From DATJFH01 sp035495815 (lineage in GTDB: Bacteria; Acidobacteriota; Terriglobia; Bryobacterales; Bryobacteraceae): a stretch of 9,215 bases of DNA. Shown piece after piece: positions 1 through 6,713 of the stretch. Numbering within the stretch: the stretch's first letter is position 1; every line of letters begins with the position of its first letter. The notes under the pieces were generated by a model, which saw nothing but the letters and a program-made list of their open reading frames with translations, was not told the DNA's origin and made no database searches. The position numbers and the translations under genes were made by a program. Location: positions 1-9,215 of the forward strand of contig DATJFH010000163.1 in NCBI GenBank assembly GCA_035495815.1. The letters are read 5' to 3'.

Positions 1-223
1 CCAGGTCTTCGCGGGCCGAGATGCTTTGCTCGAGAGTGCTGAACTGCGCGAGCTGGGCCACGAATTCCGAGCCGTCCTGCGGCTTGAGCGGGTCCTGATT
101 TTTCAGCTGCGCCACCAGCAGTTGAAGGAAAGTATCCTTGTTCGCCAGCTGGTCGGGTTGTTTTGCGGCGGAAGCCGGATTGGCTGCCGCGGGAATTGAA
201 TTCTGAATTCCGGTTACTGTCAT
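1..223 (-). CDS. flgD: FlgD, flagellar hook capping/scaffolding protein, N-terminal part (cut by window edge)
   Basis: FlgD is exported to the tip of the growing hook, where it caps the structure and directs polymerisation of FlgE. Only the first 74 codons are present; the gene continues past position 1. The translated start is MTVTGIQNSIPAAANPASAA, followed at residues about 30-67 by the FlgD N-terminal signature: DTFLQLLVAQLKNQDPLKP, then a DGSEFVAQLAQFSTLEQ segment. This conserved NQDPLKP...EFVAQLAQFS..EQ pattern is diagnostic of the family. The ATG at 223 is chosen because it is preceded by a CGGAG Shine-Dalgarno with suitable spacing, and because N-terminal extensions are not expected. 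The Shine-Dalgarno overlaps the fliK stop codon (TAACGGAG), so translation is probably coupled to fliK 12 bp upstream. A flgE hook gene would be expected next, beyond the window. Confidence 0.95.
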   Translation of the reverse strand, partial: MTVTGIQNSIPAAANPASAAKQPDQLANKDTFLQLLVAQLKNQDPLKPQDGSEFVAQLAQFSTLEQSISAREDL

Positions 224-235
224 GGTTGTGCTCCG

Positions 236-1906
236 TTACGAATTTCTGCTGTGTTCGAGCTCGGCCACCCACCGCGGCCGGTCTTCCTGTTGTCTGCGTC
301 TGGGATCCCCGCCGCCGCGGCCTTGATGTCCGCCGCTTCGGGAGTCCGGATCGGACCCGTCGCGATGGGAAGCTGTGCCGGGATGGTCCTGGTGCGCGCT
401 GGAGGAGCCTGGCTGAGCGGCCGCGGTCACGGCCGGGCGCCAGGTCTCGGTGCGGAATCCGGCCTGATCGAGTCCGTTCGAGAGCTTTCCCAGGTCCTCG
501 CGCAAGGCTTGTGAGAGTTGAGCGTCCGGAGTGCGGACCGAGACATGGATCTCGCCGCCCCGCTGCACCATGCGGATCGCGACGCGCTCGGCGCCGGCCG
601 AGTCTGCGCGGTTGATCGGGAGAGTCAGCGAAATGTCGGTCAGTTCGGATACGGAGTTCTCCCGAATGGCTTCCGGAGCGGCATTGGCCGGCTCCGCTAC
701 CGAAGCTGCAGCCGCTCGGGGCGCCGGTTCCGCCGCGCTGGAATGGAACGCCGTCGCCGCTGCGGCCGGCCTTACGGTCTGCGCCGCGAATTCCGCATTA
801 CCGCCACCGGCTTGCGCGGGAACGGCGGCCGTATCGAATGCAGGCTTAAGCTGCGGCGCGCGCTGCCGCTCGGTACGCTGCCCCGGCGGGTTGTCGCTGG
901 CTCTTTCTCCCGATGCGCGCGGGTCGGATTTCGAACCCGCTCCGTTCTGTGGAGCGCTCGCGGGTGCAGGCGACGCTACCGCGGCCGGACCTTCTCCCGG
1001 TCCCTGGCGGTGAGAATCCTCGGCGGCCGCCCTGGCGCCGGGGGCGGGCGGTGCGGTCGATTCAGCCGCAGCCGGCGCTGCCGCGGATGCCTGAGGCGCG
1101 GCTTCGGCCGGTGTGGACCTGACCCTCGCGGCTTCCGCCGGTTTGGCTTCGATTGGTGTGGCTTCGATTGGTCTGGCAGCGATCGGCGAAGCAGCGATCG
1201 ACGTCACGGCCATGGGCGACCCAGCAATTGGCGACGCAGCGACCGGCGACGCAGCCATCGGCGACCCAGCGACCGGCGACGCAGCGATCGGCGAAGCAGC
1301 GATTGGCGAAGCAGCGATCGACGTCACAGCCATCGGCGACGCAGCCATCGGCCGCGGTGTCAGAGCCGGTCTTGCCTGCTCGGGAGCCAATGCCGTTGCC
1401 TGCTCCGACTGATGGGGGATGGCGTCCCGCAGCCGCAGGGCGAATGCGACATCCCCTTTGAGGTTCGATTGGGCGCCTTCGGGAAGCGCTTCGATACGTG
1501 GCTTGGCAGTCTCCACAGGCTCGATGTCCACTTCCGGCAGTGACACGGCCCCCGCTCTGCTGCTTTCCATCGACGCATCCGGGCTGTTTCCGGCGCCCGG
1601 CTCGTCGCCGTCAGAAGGCAGTCCAAGGCTCGCAGGAGGAGGGCTTGGTACCAGGGCCAGGAGAATGGCTGCGTTGACTGGCGGGCCTTGACGCCCTTCC
1701 TTCTGTTCGACGCGCTTTCGGGCGCCGTCATTCACGCTGCCCTCGGCGGCGTCTTGGGCGGCATCCTTCGGCCCGCTGTTCATCGCGCCGTCGAACTGAT
1801 CTTTGAACGAGCTCCCGTCGCCAACACTGGAGCGCGCGGCGGCAGGTCCTGTTTTCGGCTGCGCCGCGCACACCGTGCCGGGATTCAAGAAGGAGACGGA
1901 AGCCAC
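236..1906 (-). CDS. fliK: FliK-like flagellar hook-length control protein
   Basis: FliK is a secreted molecular ruler: its extended N-terminal part measures the hook, and its C-terminal domain switches the export gate from hook to filament substrates. This 556-residue protein has a low-complexity Ala/Pro/Ser-rich body (about residues 80-410), including 15 pentapeptide repeats at 185-259. A compact region at about 424-490 (VAIRMVQRGGEIHVSVRT, then LSQALREDLGKLSNGLDQAGF) fits the FliK C-terminal hook domain (Flg_hook family). A Gly/Arg/His-rich tail ends in RPRWVAELEHSRNS. The position directly before flgD supports the call, since overall sequence conservation in FliK is weak. The start is a GTG with no good Shine-Dalgarno; GGAGAGG lies 20 nt upstream and is better placed for a 12-codon mini-ORF (minus strand, 1923-1885) that overlaps the fliK start. 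The exact start is therefore uncertain. Confidence 0.85.
   Translation of the reverse strand: MASVSFLNPGTVCAAQPKTGPAAARSSVGDGSSFKDQFDGAMNSGPKDAAQDAAEGSVNDGARKRVEQKEGRQGPPVNAAILLALVPSPPPASLGLPSDGDEPGAGNSPDASMESSRAGAVSLPEVDIEPVETAKPRIEALPEGAQSNLKGDVAFALRLRDAIPHQSEQATALAPEQARPALTPRPMAASPMAVTSIAASPIAASPIAASPVAGSPMAASPVAASPIAGSPMAVTSIAASPIAARPIEATPIEAKPAEAARVRSTPAEAAPQASAAAPAAAESTAPPAPGARAAAEDSHRQGPGEGPAAVASPAPASAPQNGAGSKSDPRASGERASDNPPGQRTERQRAPQLKPAFDTAAVPAQAGGGNAEFAAQTVRPAAAATAFHSSAAEPAPRAAAASVAEPANAAPEAIRENSVSELTDISLTLPINRADSAGAERVAIRMVQRGGEIHVSVRTPDAQLSQALREDLGKLSNGLDQAGFRTETWRPAVTAAAQPGSSSAHQDHPGTASHRDGSDPDSRSGGHQGRGGGDPRRRQQEDRPRWVAELEHSRNS
1130..1354 (-). repeat. 15-bp tandem repeats coding for (S/T)P(I/V/M)A(A/G/V) pentapeptides in fliK
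   Basis: Fifteen in-frame 15-bp units encode residues 185-259 of FliK with the pattern [R/S/T/K]-[P/S]-[I/V/M/A]-[A/E]-[A/G/V/T]. The units nearest the fliK 3' end drift to PIEA/PAEA. A longer duplication is nested inside: positions 1176-1220 and 1296-1340 match at 42 of 45 bases, exactly 120 bp (eight units) apart. Both copies encode SPMAVTSIAASPIAA. This points to expansion by unequal crossing-over or slippage of a block of units. It lies in the disordered ruler part of FliK. Confidence 0.9.
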
Positions 1907-2134
1907 TGGCGGGACGTTTGCACGTGCCTCTCCACTGCGGCAAATCCTTATATTCAGCTTCTATTCGACGCGTGGTGCGCCGGTTTGAAACAAAATTTTG
2001 GCGCTTTCCGCGCCCGGTGACCAAATCGGAACATGGGCGGCGCCCTTCTCCAACCCTTATCGGCCGGGGATTCAGAGATTTGAGAAACCTGGCGTTCCCG
2101 GCCACTGGATTGCACAAAGCAGCCGCGGTAGATC
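1907..2134. other. Divergent intergenic region between fliK and flgF
   Basis: This 228-bp region must carry the promoters for both divergent flagellar transcripts. It is more AT-rich than its surroundings around 1940-2000 and contains the perfect 10-bp palindrome CAAAATTTTG at 1991-2000. Besides the minus-strand sigma-28-like site at 2057-2083, I found no convincing plus-strand promoter for flgF: one weak GG-N10-GC arrangement at 1999-2013 is not enough to call sigma-54. A 12-codon open frame with a reasonable Shine-Dalgarno (minus strand, 1923-1885) overlaps the fliK start. Confidence 0.6.
2057..2083 (-). promoter_or_regulatory. Candidate sigma-28 (FliA) promoter facing fliK-flgD
   Basis: Read on the minus strand, TCAAATCT (2083-2076) is followed after 11 nt by GCCGATAA (2064-2057). 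The second element is a perfect match to the enterobacterial FliA -10 consensus, with the usual 11-nt spacer. The first matches 5 of 8 positions of the -35 consensus TAAAGTTT. It lies 150 bp upstream of the fliK start, in the divergent intergenic region, and points the right way. The consensus was learned mainly in proteobacteria, and the -35 match is moderate, so this remains a candidate. Confidence 0.4.
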
Positions 2135-2872
2135 ATGGACCAACTCACCGTCACCGCAGCGAGCGGCATGCGATCGCGCCTGGAAGCGCTCGACCTGCTG
2201 GCCAATAATATCTCCAATTCGGGTACGGCCGGATACAAGGCGGATCACGAATTCTACAATCTTTATGTTTCCGCCGATTCGGCAACGCAAACGGCGCTTC
2301 CTGATGTCGAGCGCAACTGGATCGACTTCAGCCAGGGAGTAATGAAGGAGACAGGCAACCCGCTCGACGTGGCGCTCTCCGGCCGCGGCTTCCTCACCGC
2401 CGATTCGCCGAACGGCGCTGTGTATACCAGAAACGGCGCATTGCGGCTTTCTCCCTCCGGTGTGCTGGAAACCGCCGAAGGTTATCCGCTCCGCGCGGAC
2501 ACGCCCAGCGGGCGCATTCAGGCTCGCCCCGGCGCGGCCGCCGGATCGCTGCAGATCCAGAAGAACGGCGCCGTGCTGCAGGACGGGCAGCCATTGGGCT
2601 CCCTCTCGCTGGCCGACCTGCCGGATCCGGAGTCGGTGCAGAAGACCAGCGGCGCGTATTTCCGGCTGATGGATTCGAGCCGGAAGCCGGCGGCCGCCTC
2701 CGCCGTCGAGGTCTTACAGGGACGGCTGGAGGGCTCCAATTCCGGAACGGCCGAATCGGCTGTACGGCTGGTCGGCGTCATGCGGCAGTTCGAGATGCTG
2801 CAAAAAGCCATCATGCTGGGGGCGGAGATGAACCGCAAAGGCGTGGAAGAAGTGGCGCGGGTCAACGGGTAA
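2135..2872 (+). CDS. flgF: FlgF, flagellar proximal rod protein
   Basis: FlgF forms part of the rod that crosses the periplasm between the MS ring and the hook. The 245-residue product begins with the flagellar rod/hook N-terminal motif (MDQLTVTAASGMRSRLEAL, then LANNISNSGTAGYKAD at about 22-37). It has a central region with NPLDVALSGRGFLTADSPNG and YTRNGALRLSPSGVL, typical of the FlgE/F/G family, and a C-terminal coiled-coil segment (VRLVGVMRQFEMLQKAIMLGAEMNRKG shape). It is assigned as FlgF rather than FlgG because the next gene is a clearer and longer FlgG and flgF-flgG is the standard order. The length is close to that of enteric FlgF. The Shine-Dalgarno is weak (GCGGTAG before ATC-ATG). 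It is the first gene of the rod/ring operon. Confidence 0.92.
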   Translation: MDQLTVTAASGMRSRLEALDLLANNISNSGTAGYKADHEFYNLYVSADSATQTALPDVERNWIDFSQGVMKETGNPLDVALSGRGFLTADSPNGAVYTRNGALRLSPSGVLETAEGYPLRADTPSGRIQARPGAAAGSLQIQKNGAVLQDGQPLGSLSLADLPDPESVQKTSGAYFRLMDSSRKPAAASAVEVLQGRLEGSNSGTAESAVRLVGVMRQFEMLQKAIMLGAEMNRKGVEEVARVNG

Positions 2873-2890
2873 ATACAAGGAGAACGGAAG

Positions 2891-3682
2891 ATGATTCGAG
2901 CATTGTACAGCGCGGCCAGCGGCATGAGCGCTCAGGAAATGAACGTGGACAACATCGCGCACAACCTGTCGAACGCGAGCACGACCGGTTTCAAGGCGCG
3001 GAGGATCCAGTTCCAGGATCTGCTTTACCAGACCATGGTGCAGCCGGGCGCGGCCGCGGGATCGCAAACCGTGGTGCCGACGGGCCTGCAGGTGGGTCTG
3101 GGGACACGGGCCGCCTCGAGCGAGATCGTACTGACGCAGGGAAACTTCGCCAGCACTTCGAATCCGCTGGACTTGGCCATCCAGGGCAATGGCTTCTTCC
3201 AGGTCCGCCGGCCCAGCGGCGAGCTGGCCTACACGCGCGCCGGCTCCTTCCACCTCGACCGCGAGGGCAACGTGGTGACGCTCGACGGCGAGCCGCTCGA
3301 ACCGCAGATCACGATTCCGCCGGGCGCGCAGTCGATCACGATCGCCCAGGATGGAACCGTGAGCTACAGCGTCCCGGGGCAGACGGCCGCGCAGAACGGC
3401 GGGCAGATTCAGCTGGCCACATTTCAAAACGCAGCCGGCCTCAACAGCCTGGGCCGCAACCTGTTCGCCCCCACCGACGCCTCCGGCGATCCGACGGTCG
3501 GCAATCCGGGCGGCCAGGAAGGACTCGGTCCTCTTCTTCAGGGCTACACCGAGCAGTCGAATGTCAGCGTCGTGGACGAATTTGTAAGCCTGATCATGAG
3601 CCAGCGCTCGTATGAGGCCAATTCCCGCGTGGTGCGCGCCGCGGATGAAATGTATCAGCGCGTCAATTCGATGACTTCGTAA
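2891..3682 (+). CDS. flgG: FlgG, flagellar distal rod protein
   Basis: FlgG polymerises into the distal rod, the drive shaft inside the P- and L-rings. The 263-residue length is close to that of E. coli FlgG. The N-terminus has the rod motif (SAASGMSAQEMNVDNIAHNL, then SNASTTGFKARR). The rod-specific stretch follows (YQTMVQPGAAAGSQTVVPTG), then NPLDLAIQGNGFFQV and YTRAGSFHLDREGNVV. The C-terminus has GYTEQSNVSVVDEFVSLIMS and QRSYEANSRVVRAADEMYQ, the classical family ending that forms the inner D0 coiled coil. A strong AAGGAG (2877-2882) precedes the ATG, 18 bp after the flgF stop. Confidence 0.97.
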   Translation: MIRALYSAASGMSAQEMNVDNIAHNLSNASTTGFKARRIQFQDLLYQTMVQPGAAAGSQTVVPTGLQVGLGTRAASSEIVLTQGNFASTSNPLDLAIQGNGFFQVRRPSGELAYTRAGSFHLDREGNVVTLDGEPLEPQITIPPGAQSITIAQDGTVSYSVPGQTAAQNGGQIQLATFQNAAGLNSLGRNLFAPTDASGDPTVGNPGGQEGLGPLLQGYTEQSNVSVVDEFVSLIMSQRSYEANSRVVRAADEMYQRVNSMTS

Positions 3683-3695
3683 CAACGGAGACGCG

Positions 3696-4553
3696 ATGCT
3701 GGCTCTATTGATCGCGGCGGGCGCCTGCTTGCCCCTCAGCGGCGATCGAATTCTGATGGGGGATCTGGCCGCCGCGATTCCGTCGTTCAAAACGCTGGAT
3801 GCGCGGGAGGCGATCGGCTACACGCCCGCGCCCGGCGCAATCCGCCGCTTCTCTGCGGGCGAATTGGATCGGCTGGCCGAGCGCCACGGCATTGCGCTGC
3901 GGGCGGATCCGGTCTGCTTCGAGCGAGAGATGGAAACACTGACCGAAGAACGCATCGTGACCGCATTACGCGCTGTGCTGCCCCAAGGCGCCCAATTGGA
4001 GCTGCTCGATTTCAGCCGGGAGAGCGTGCCGAAAGGCATTCTGGAGTTTTCGCCATCCGGCCTGACTCCCGCGCCCGCGGGCGCGCCGAGACAGCCGGCT
4101 CTGTGGAGAGGCCGTGTGAAATACGGTCGCAGGCAAAGCGTGACCGTCTGGGCCAGAACTCGCGCCTGGATCGCCGGCGCCCGCCTGGTCGCCGCCCGGG
4201 ACCTCGAGGCCGGCAAGCCGCTCGAGCCTGGCCAGCTTCGAACGGAGAGCGTTGAACAGAGTCCTTTCGCCGCTTCCGAACGGGTATCGCCGGAGGCCGT
4301 CACCGGACTGGCGCCGCGCCGGCGCATCGCCGCCGGACAGCCCGTTCTCCCCTCGGCGCTCGAAGCTCCGGCCGACGTCGCCCGCGGCGCGGTGGTCCAT
4401 GTAAAGGCCCGTTTTGGCGCCGCGACGCTCCAGTTCGAAGCCCGCGCCGAGGCTCCGGGCCGTATCGGCGACCGGATTCCGCTGCGGAATCCGCAGAGTA
4501 ATAAAACATTCTATGCCCGCGTTGTTCGCAAAAATAGGGCGGAGGTCGAGTAG
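3696..4553 (+). CDS. flgA: FlgA, P-ring assembly chaperone with N-terminal extension
   Basis: FlgA is a periplasmic chaperone that binds FlgI and helps assemble the P-ring. The C-terminal half fits the family: a SAF-type region at about 163-222 (LVAARDLEAGKPLEPGQL, RRRIAAGQPVL), then the terminal beta domain at 223-285 (GAVVHVKARFGAATLQFEAR, GRIGDRIPLRN, then a TFYARVV strand). The 285 residues exceed the 219 of E. coli FlgA. The extra part is an N-terminal segment (about 15-75) of the form DLAAAIPSFK...AIGYTPAPGAIRRFSAGELDRLAERHGI, which I recognise loosely from acidobacterial FlgA proteins. The N-terminus MLALLIAAGACLPLSG looks like a short export signal but lacks the usual basic start residues. 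GGAG at 3688-3691 sets the ATG, 13 bp after flgG. Confidence 0.88.
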   Translation: MLALLIAAGACLPLSGDRILMGDLAAAIPSFKTLDAREAIGYTPAPGAIRRFSAGELDRLAERHGIALRADPVCFEREMETLTEERIVTALRAVLPQGAQLELLDFSRESVPKGILEFSPSGLTPAPAGAPRQPALWRGRVKYGRRQSVTVWARTRAWIAGARLVAARDLEAGKPLEPGQLRTESVEQSPFAASERVSPEAVTGLAPRRRIAAGQPVLPSALEAPADVARGAVVHVKARFGAATLQFEARAEAPGRIGDRIPLRNPQSNKTFYARVVRKNRAEVE

Positions 4554-4606
4554 AAGATCCAGTCAAAGCGGCGCCCGACCGGTTCCAGAAAAGCGACTCA
4601 GCTCAA

Positions 4607-5314
4607 ATGAAAACAAATCCGATCCTCTTAATCCCGTTCCTGCTCGCCACCCATACCCTCCCGGCGAAAAGCCGGCCGAAGCCGAAGCCCGACGAAACCT
4701 CGGCCCTCGACCAGTACGTCGCCGAGGCCATGTCTCGGGCGACACCTTCGGCAGCCAACGGCGCCACGCCAGGATCCCTGTGGAGCACCTCCGCGCTGTA
4801 CTCGGATCTGGCGCGGGACCTGCGCGCCAGCCGCATCGACGACCTGGTGACCATTCAAGTCACCGAGCGAGCCGACGCCTCGAGCACCGGCGATACGAAG
4901 ACATCGCGCCAGTCCTCCTCGAAGAGCAACGTGGCTTCCCTGTTCGGACCCACAGTGGCCAGGTCGCCGCTGGCCAATCTGGCGAATCTTTCCGGCTCCA
5001 CCACACTTCAAGGTCAGGGCGCCACTACGCGCCAGACCGCGCTCACCACCACGCTCTCGGCGCGGGTAACAGGCGTGCTGCCCAACGGCTACCTGGTGGT
5101 GGAGGGTCACAAGGACACGATGATCAACTCGGAGCGCCAGATCGTTGCCGTGCGAGGCGTGGTCCGGCCCTCCGATCTCGGCCCCGGCAACACCATCAGC
5201 TCCGACCGCCTGGCGCAGCTCGAATTGCGAATCAACGGCAAGGGCGTGGTCGGCGACGCCATCCGGCGTCCGAATATTCTGTACCGGATTCTGCTCGGCC
5301 TGCTGCCGTTCTAA
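4607..5314 (+). CDS. flgH: FlgH, flagellar L-ring protein without lipobox cysteine
   Basis: FlgH forms the outer-membrane ring around the distal rod. Family features are clear in the 235 residues: GSLWSTSALYSDLARDLRAS (about 56-75), IDDLVTIQVTERADASSTG (77-95), the central Gly/Thr-rich stretch with LQGQGATTRQ, VTGVLPNGYLVVEGHKD (154-170), and VVRPSDLGPGNTISSDRLAQ (185-204). The N-terminus (MKTNPILLIPFLLATHTLPA) is a signal peptide, but the protein contains no cysteine at all. The lipobox that anchors enteric FlgH as a lipoprotein is therefore missing. No good Shine-Dalgarno precedes the ATG, and no other start codon lies in frame between the flgA stop and this ATG. flgA is 53 bp upstream and flgI 9 bp downstream. 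Confidence 0.95.
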   Translation: MKTNPILLIPFLLATHTLPAKSRPKPKPDETSALDQYVAEAMSRATPSAANGATPGSLWSTSALYSDLARDLRASRIDDLVTIQVTERADASSTGDTKTSRQSSSKSNVASLFGPTVARSPLANLANLSGSTTLQGQGATTRQTALTTTLSARVTGVLPNGYLVVEGHKDTMINSERQIVAVRGVVRPSDLGPGNTISSDRLAQLELRINGKGVVGDAIRRPNILYRILLGLLPF

Positions 5315-5323
5315 GGACGAATC

Positions 5324-6427
5324 ATGCACTGGTGCCTTCCATTCCTGCTCACCCTGATGATCGATGCCAAGCCCGCGTCCAGGCCGGTGACCCGTATCAA
5401 AGAACTGGCCGCTGTCGAAGGCGTGCGCGACAACCAGTTGATCGGCTATGGCCTGGTGGTCGGCCTCGCGGGCACAGGCGACCGCCGCCAGACGGTATTT
5501 TCCGCCCAGAGTCTCTCGAACATGCTCGAACGCATGGGAATCTCCGTGCCGGCGACCTCGCTTCGAGTGGCCAATATGGCCGCCGTGATCGTCACCGCCA
5601 CGCTGCCGCCGTTCGCTCAATCCGGAACCCGTATCGATGTAACGGCCGCTTCGGCCGGCGACGCGTCGAATCTGCAAGGCGGACTCCTACTGCTCACCCC
5701 GCTCAAGGCCGCCGACGGACAGGTATACGCTGTCGCCCAGGGTCCGGTGGTTACCGGGGGCTTCGCCGCGGGCAAAGGCGGGTCGTCGCAAACGGTGAAC
5801 CATCCGACGGTCGGCCGGGTCGCAGCCGGCGCGCTCGTAGAGAAGGCTGCCCCGGGTGTCGAACTGGATTCCGTCGTCAAGCTGCAGTTGCGCCGGGCCG
5901 ATTTCACAACGGCGGCGCGTATCGCCGAAGTCTTGAATCAACGCTTCGGCTCGAAAGGCGCGGCGGTGGCCCAGGCGGAGAACTCGGCGCGGGTTTCGAT
6001 TCAGGCGCCGGCCTCTTACGCCCGGAGGCCGGTCGAATTTTTGGCCGAAGTCGAAGGGCTCACCCTAGAAGCCGACCGTCCGGTCAAGGTGGTGATGAAC
6101 GAGCGCACGGGCACGATCGTGATGGGCAAGGAAGTGCGGATCGCGCCGATCGCGATTCTGCACGGCGGGCTGAGCGTGGAGATCCAGACCACGGTCGAAG
6201 TCTCGCAGCCGCCGGCGCTCTCCAGCGGACAGACAACCGTCGTTCCGACCACCACCGTGACCGCCAAAGAGGACCGTGCGCGCAACGTAGTGCTCAAGGA
6301 CGGAGCGACCGTGGAAGAACTGGTGCGCGCGCTGACCTCGATCGGCTCGACGCCGCGCGATGTCATCGCTATCCTGCAAGCCCTGCGCGCCGCCGGAGCC
6401 CTGGACGCGGAAATGGAGATTATCTGA
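5324..6427 (+). CDS. flgI: FlgI, flagellar P-ring protein
   Basis: FlgI assembles into the peptidoglycan-level ring that acts as a bushing for the rod. The 367-residue length is normal. After a short signal peptide (MHWCLPFLLTLMIDA) comes the hallmark RIKELAAVEGVRDNQLIGYG, then LVVGLAGTGD (about residues 24-53). Further hallmarks are SLSNMLERMGI, ANMAAVIVTATLPPFAQSGT, IDVTAASAGDASNLQGGLLL, NHPTVGRVAAGALVE, and the C-terminal TIVMGKEVRIAPIAILHGGL with VEELVRALTSIGSTPRDVIA. The only cysteine is in the signal peptide, so the mature protein cannot form the intramolecular disulfide known from E. coli FlgI. The Shine-Dalgarno AAGGA (5313-5317) overlaps the flgH stop codon, suggesting coupled translation. 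The stop overlaps the following ATG by one base. Confidence 0.97.
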   Translation: MHWCLPFLLTLMIDAKPASRPVTRIKELAAVEGVRDNQLIGYGLVVGLAGTGDRRQTVFSAQSLSNMLERMGISVPATSLRVANMAAVIVTATLPPFAQSGTRIDVTAASAGDASNLQGGLLLLTPLKAADGQVYAVAQGPVVTGGFAAGKGGSSQTVNHPTVGRVAAGALVEKAAPGVELDSVVKLQLRRADFTTAARIAEVLNQRFGSKGAAVAQAENSARVSIQAPASYARRPVEFLAEVEGLTLEADRPVKVVMNERTGTIVMGKEVRIAPIAILHGGLSVEIQTTVEVSQPPALSSGQTTVVPTTTVTAKEDRARNVVLKDGATVEELVRALTSIGSTPRDVIAILQALRAAGALDAEMEII

Positions 6428-6693
6428 TGATGGACGGCGTTTCCTTGAAGCCGGCGGGGGCTGCGCCACCCTCCGGCGCTCCCGAGAACTTGAAGCTCAA
6501 AGACGCGGCAGGCAAGTTCGAAGCGCTGCTCATCGCCCAGATGCTGAAATCGGCTCGGGAAACCGACGGCGGCGGGGAAGCCGACCAGACCGGAGCGGCA
6601 GTCCTCGACATAGCCGACCAGCACCTCGCCGAGATGTTGGGCTCCCAGGGCGCCCTGGGAATCGCGCGCATGGTTGTGGAGAAGCTCGGCTGA
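6427..6693 (+). CDS. flgJ: FlgJ-type rod-binding protein, N-terminal domain only
   Basis: This 88-residue protein matches the rod-binding (cap) domain found at the N-terminus of FlgJ: LKDAAGKFEALLIAQMLKSA (about 24-43), then a variable Gly/Glu/Asp loop, then LDIADQHLAEMLGSQGALGI with ARMVVEKLG. It lacks the C-terminal muramidase domain of enteric FlgJ, as in many other phyla where a separate lytic enzyme opens the peptidoglycan. The start overlaps the flgI stop (TGATGATG), so initiation is probably by termination-reinitiation; ATG at 6427 or 6430 are both possible. It is the last flagellar gene of this operon in the window. Its reading frame stays open upstream to 4414, but that part is a shadow of flgA-flgH-flgI. 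Confidence 0.88.
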   Translation: MMDGVSLKPAGAAPPSGAPENLKLKDAAGKFEALLIAQMLKSARETDGGGEADQTGAAVLDIADQHLAEMLGSQGALGIARMVVEKLG

Positions 6694-6713
6694 TTCCGGC
6701 GTCCCAGGAAAAA

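Noticed and set aside
1113..1412. Plus-strand frame with pentapeptide-like repeats (AAIGE, DAAIG units)
   Set aside because: It is the antisense of the fliK 15-bp repeats. It lacks the A(D/N)Lxx pattern of real pentapeptide-repeat proteins, and there is no gene context.
518..1543. 341-codon plus-strand frame opposite fliK
   Set aside because: Almost entirely Arg/Gly/Ser repeats complementary to the fliK low-complexity region; no start signal or motif.
1999..2013. Possible sigma-54 promoter (TGGC with GG-N10-GC spacing) for flgF
   Set aside because: The -12 element lacks TT before GC and the -24 element is partial; such spacing occurs often by chance in GC-rich DNA.
2714..3790. 358-codon minus-strand frame antisense to flgF-flgG
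   Set aside because: His/Arg-rich composition typical of antisense high-GC frames, and it covers a certain flgG.
4414..6693. A 759-codon open frame on the plus strand across flgA, flgH and flgI, ending in the FlgJ sequence
   Set aside because: Only the last 88 codons look like protein. The rest is Arg/Gly/Ala-rich out-of-frame translation of three clear flagellar genes, open because of high GC.
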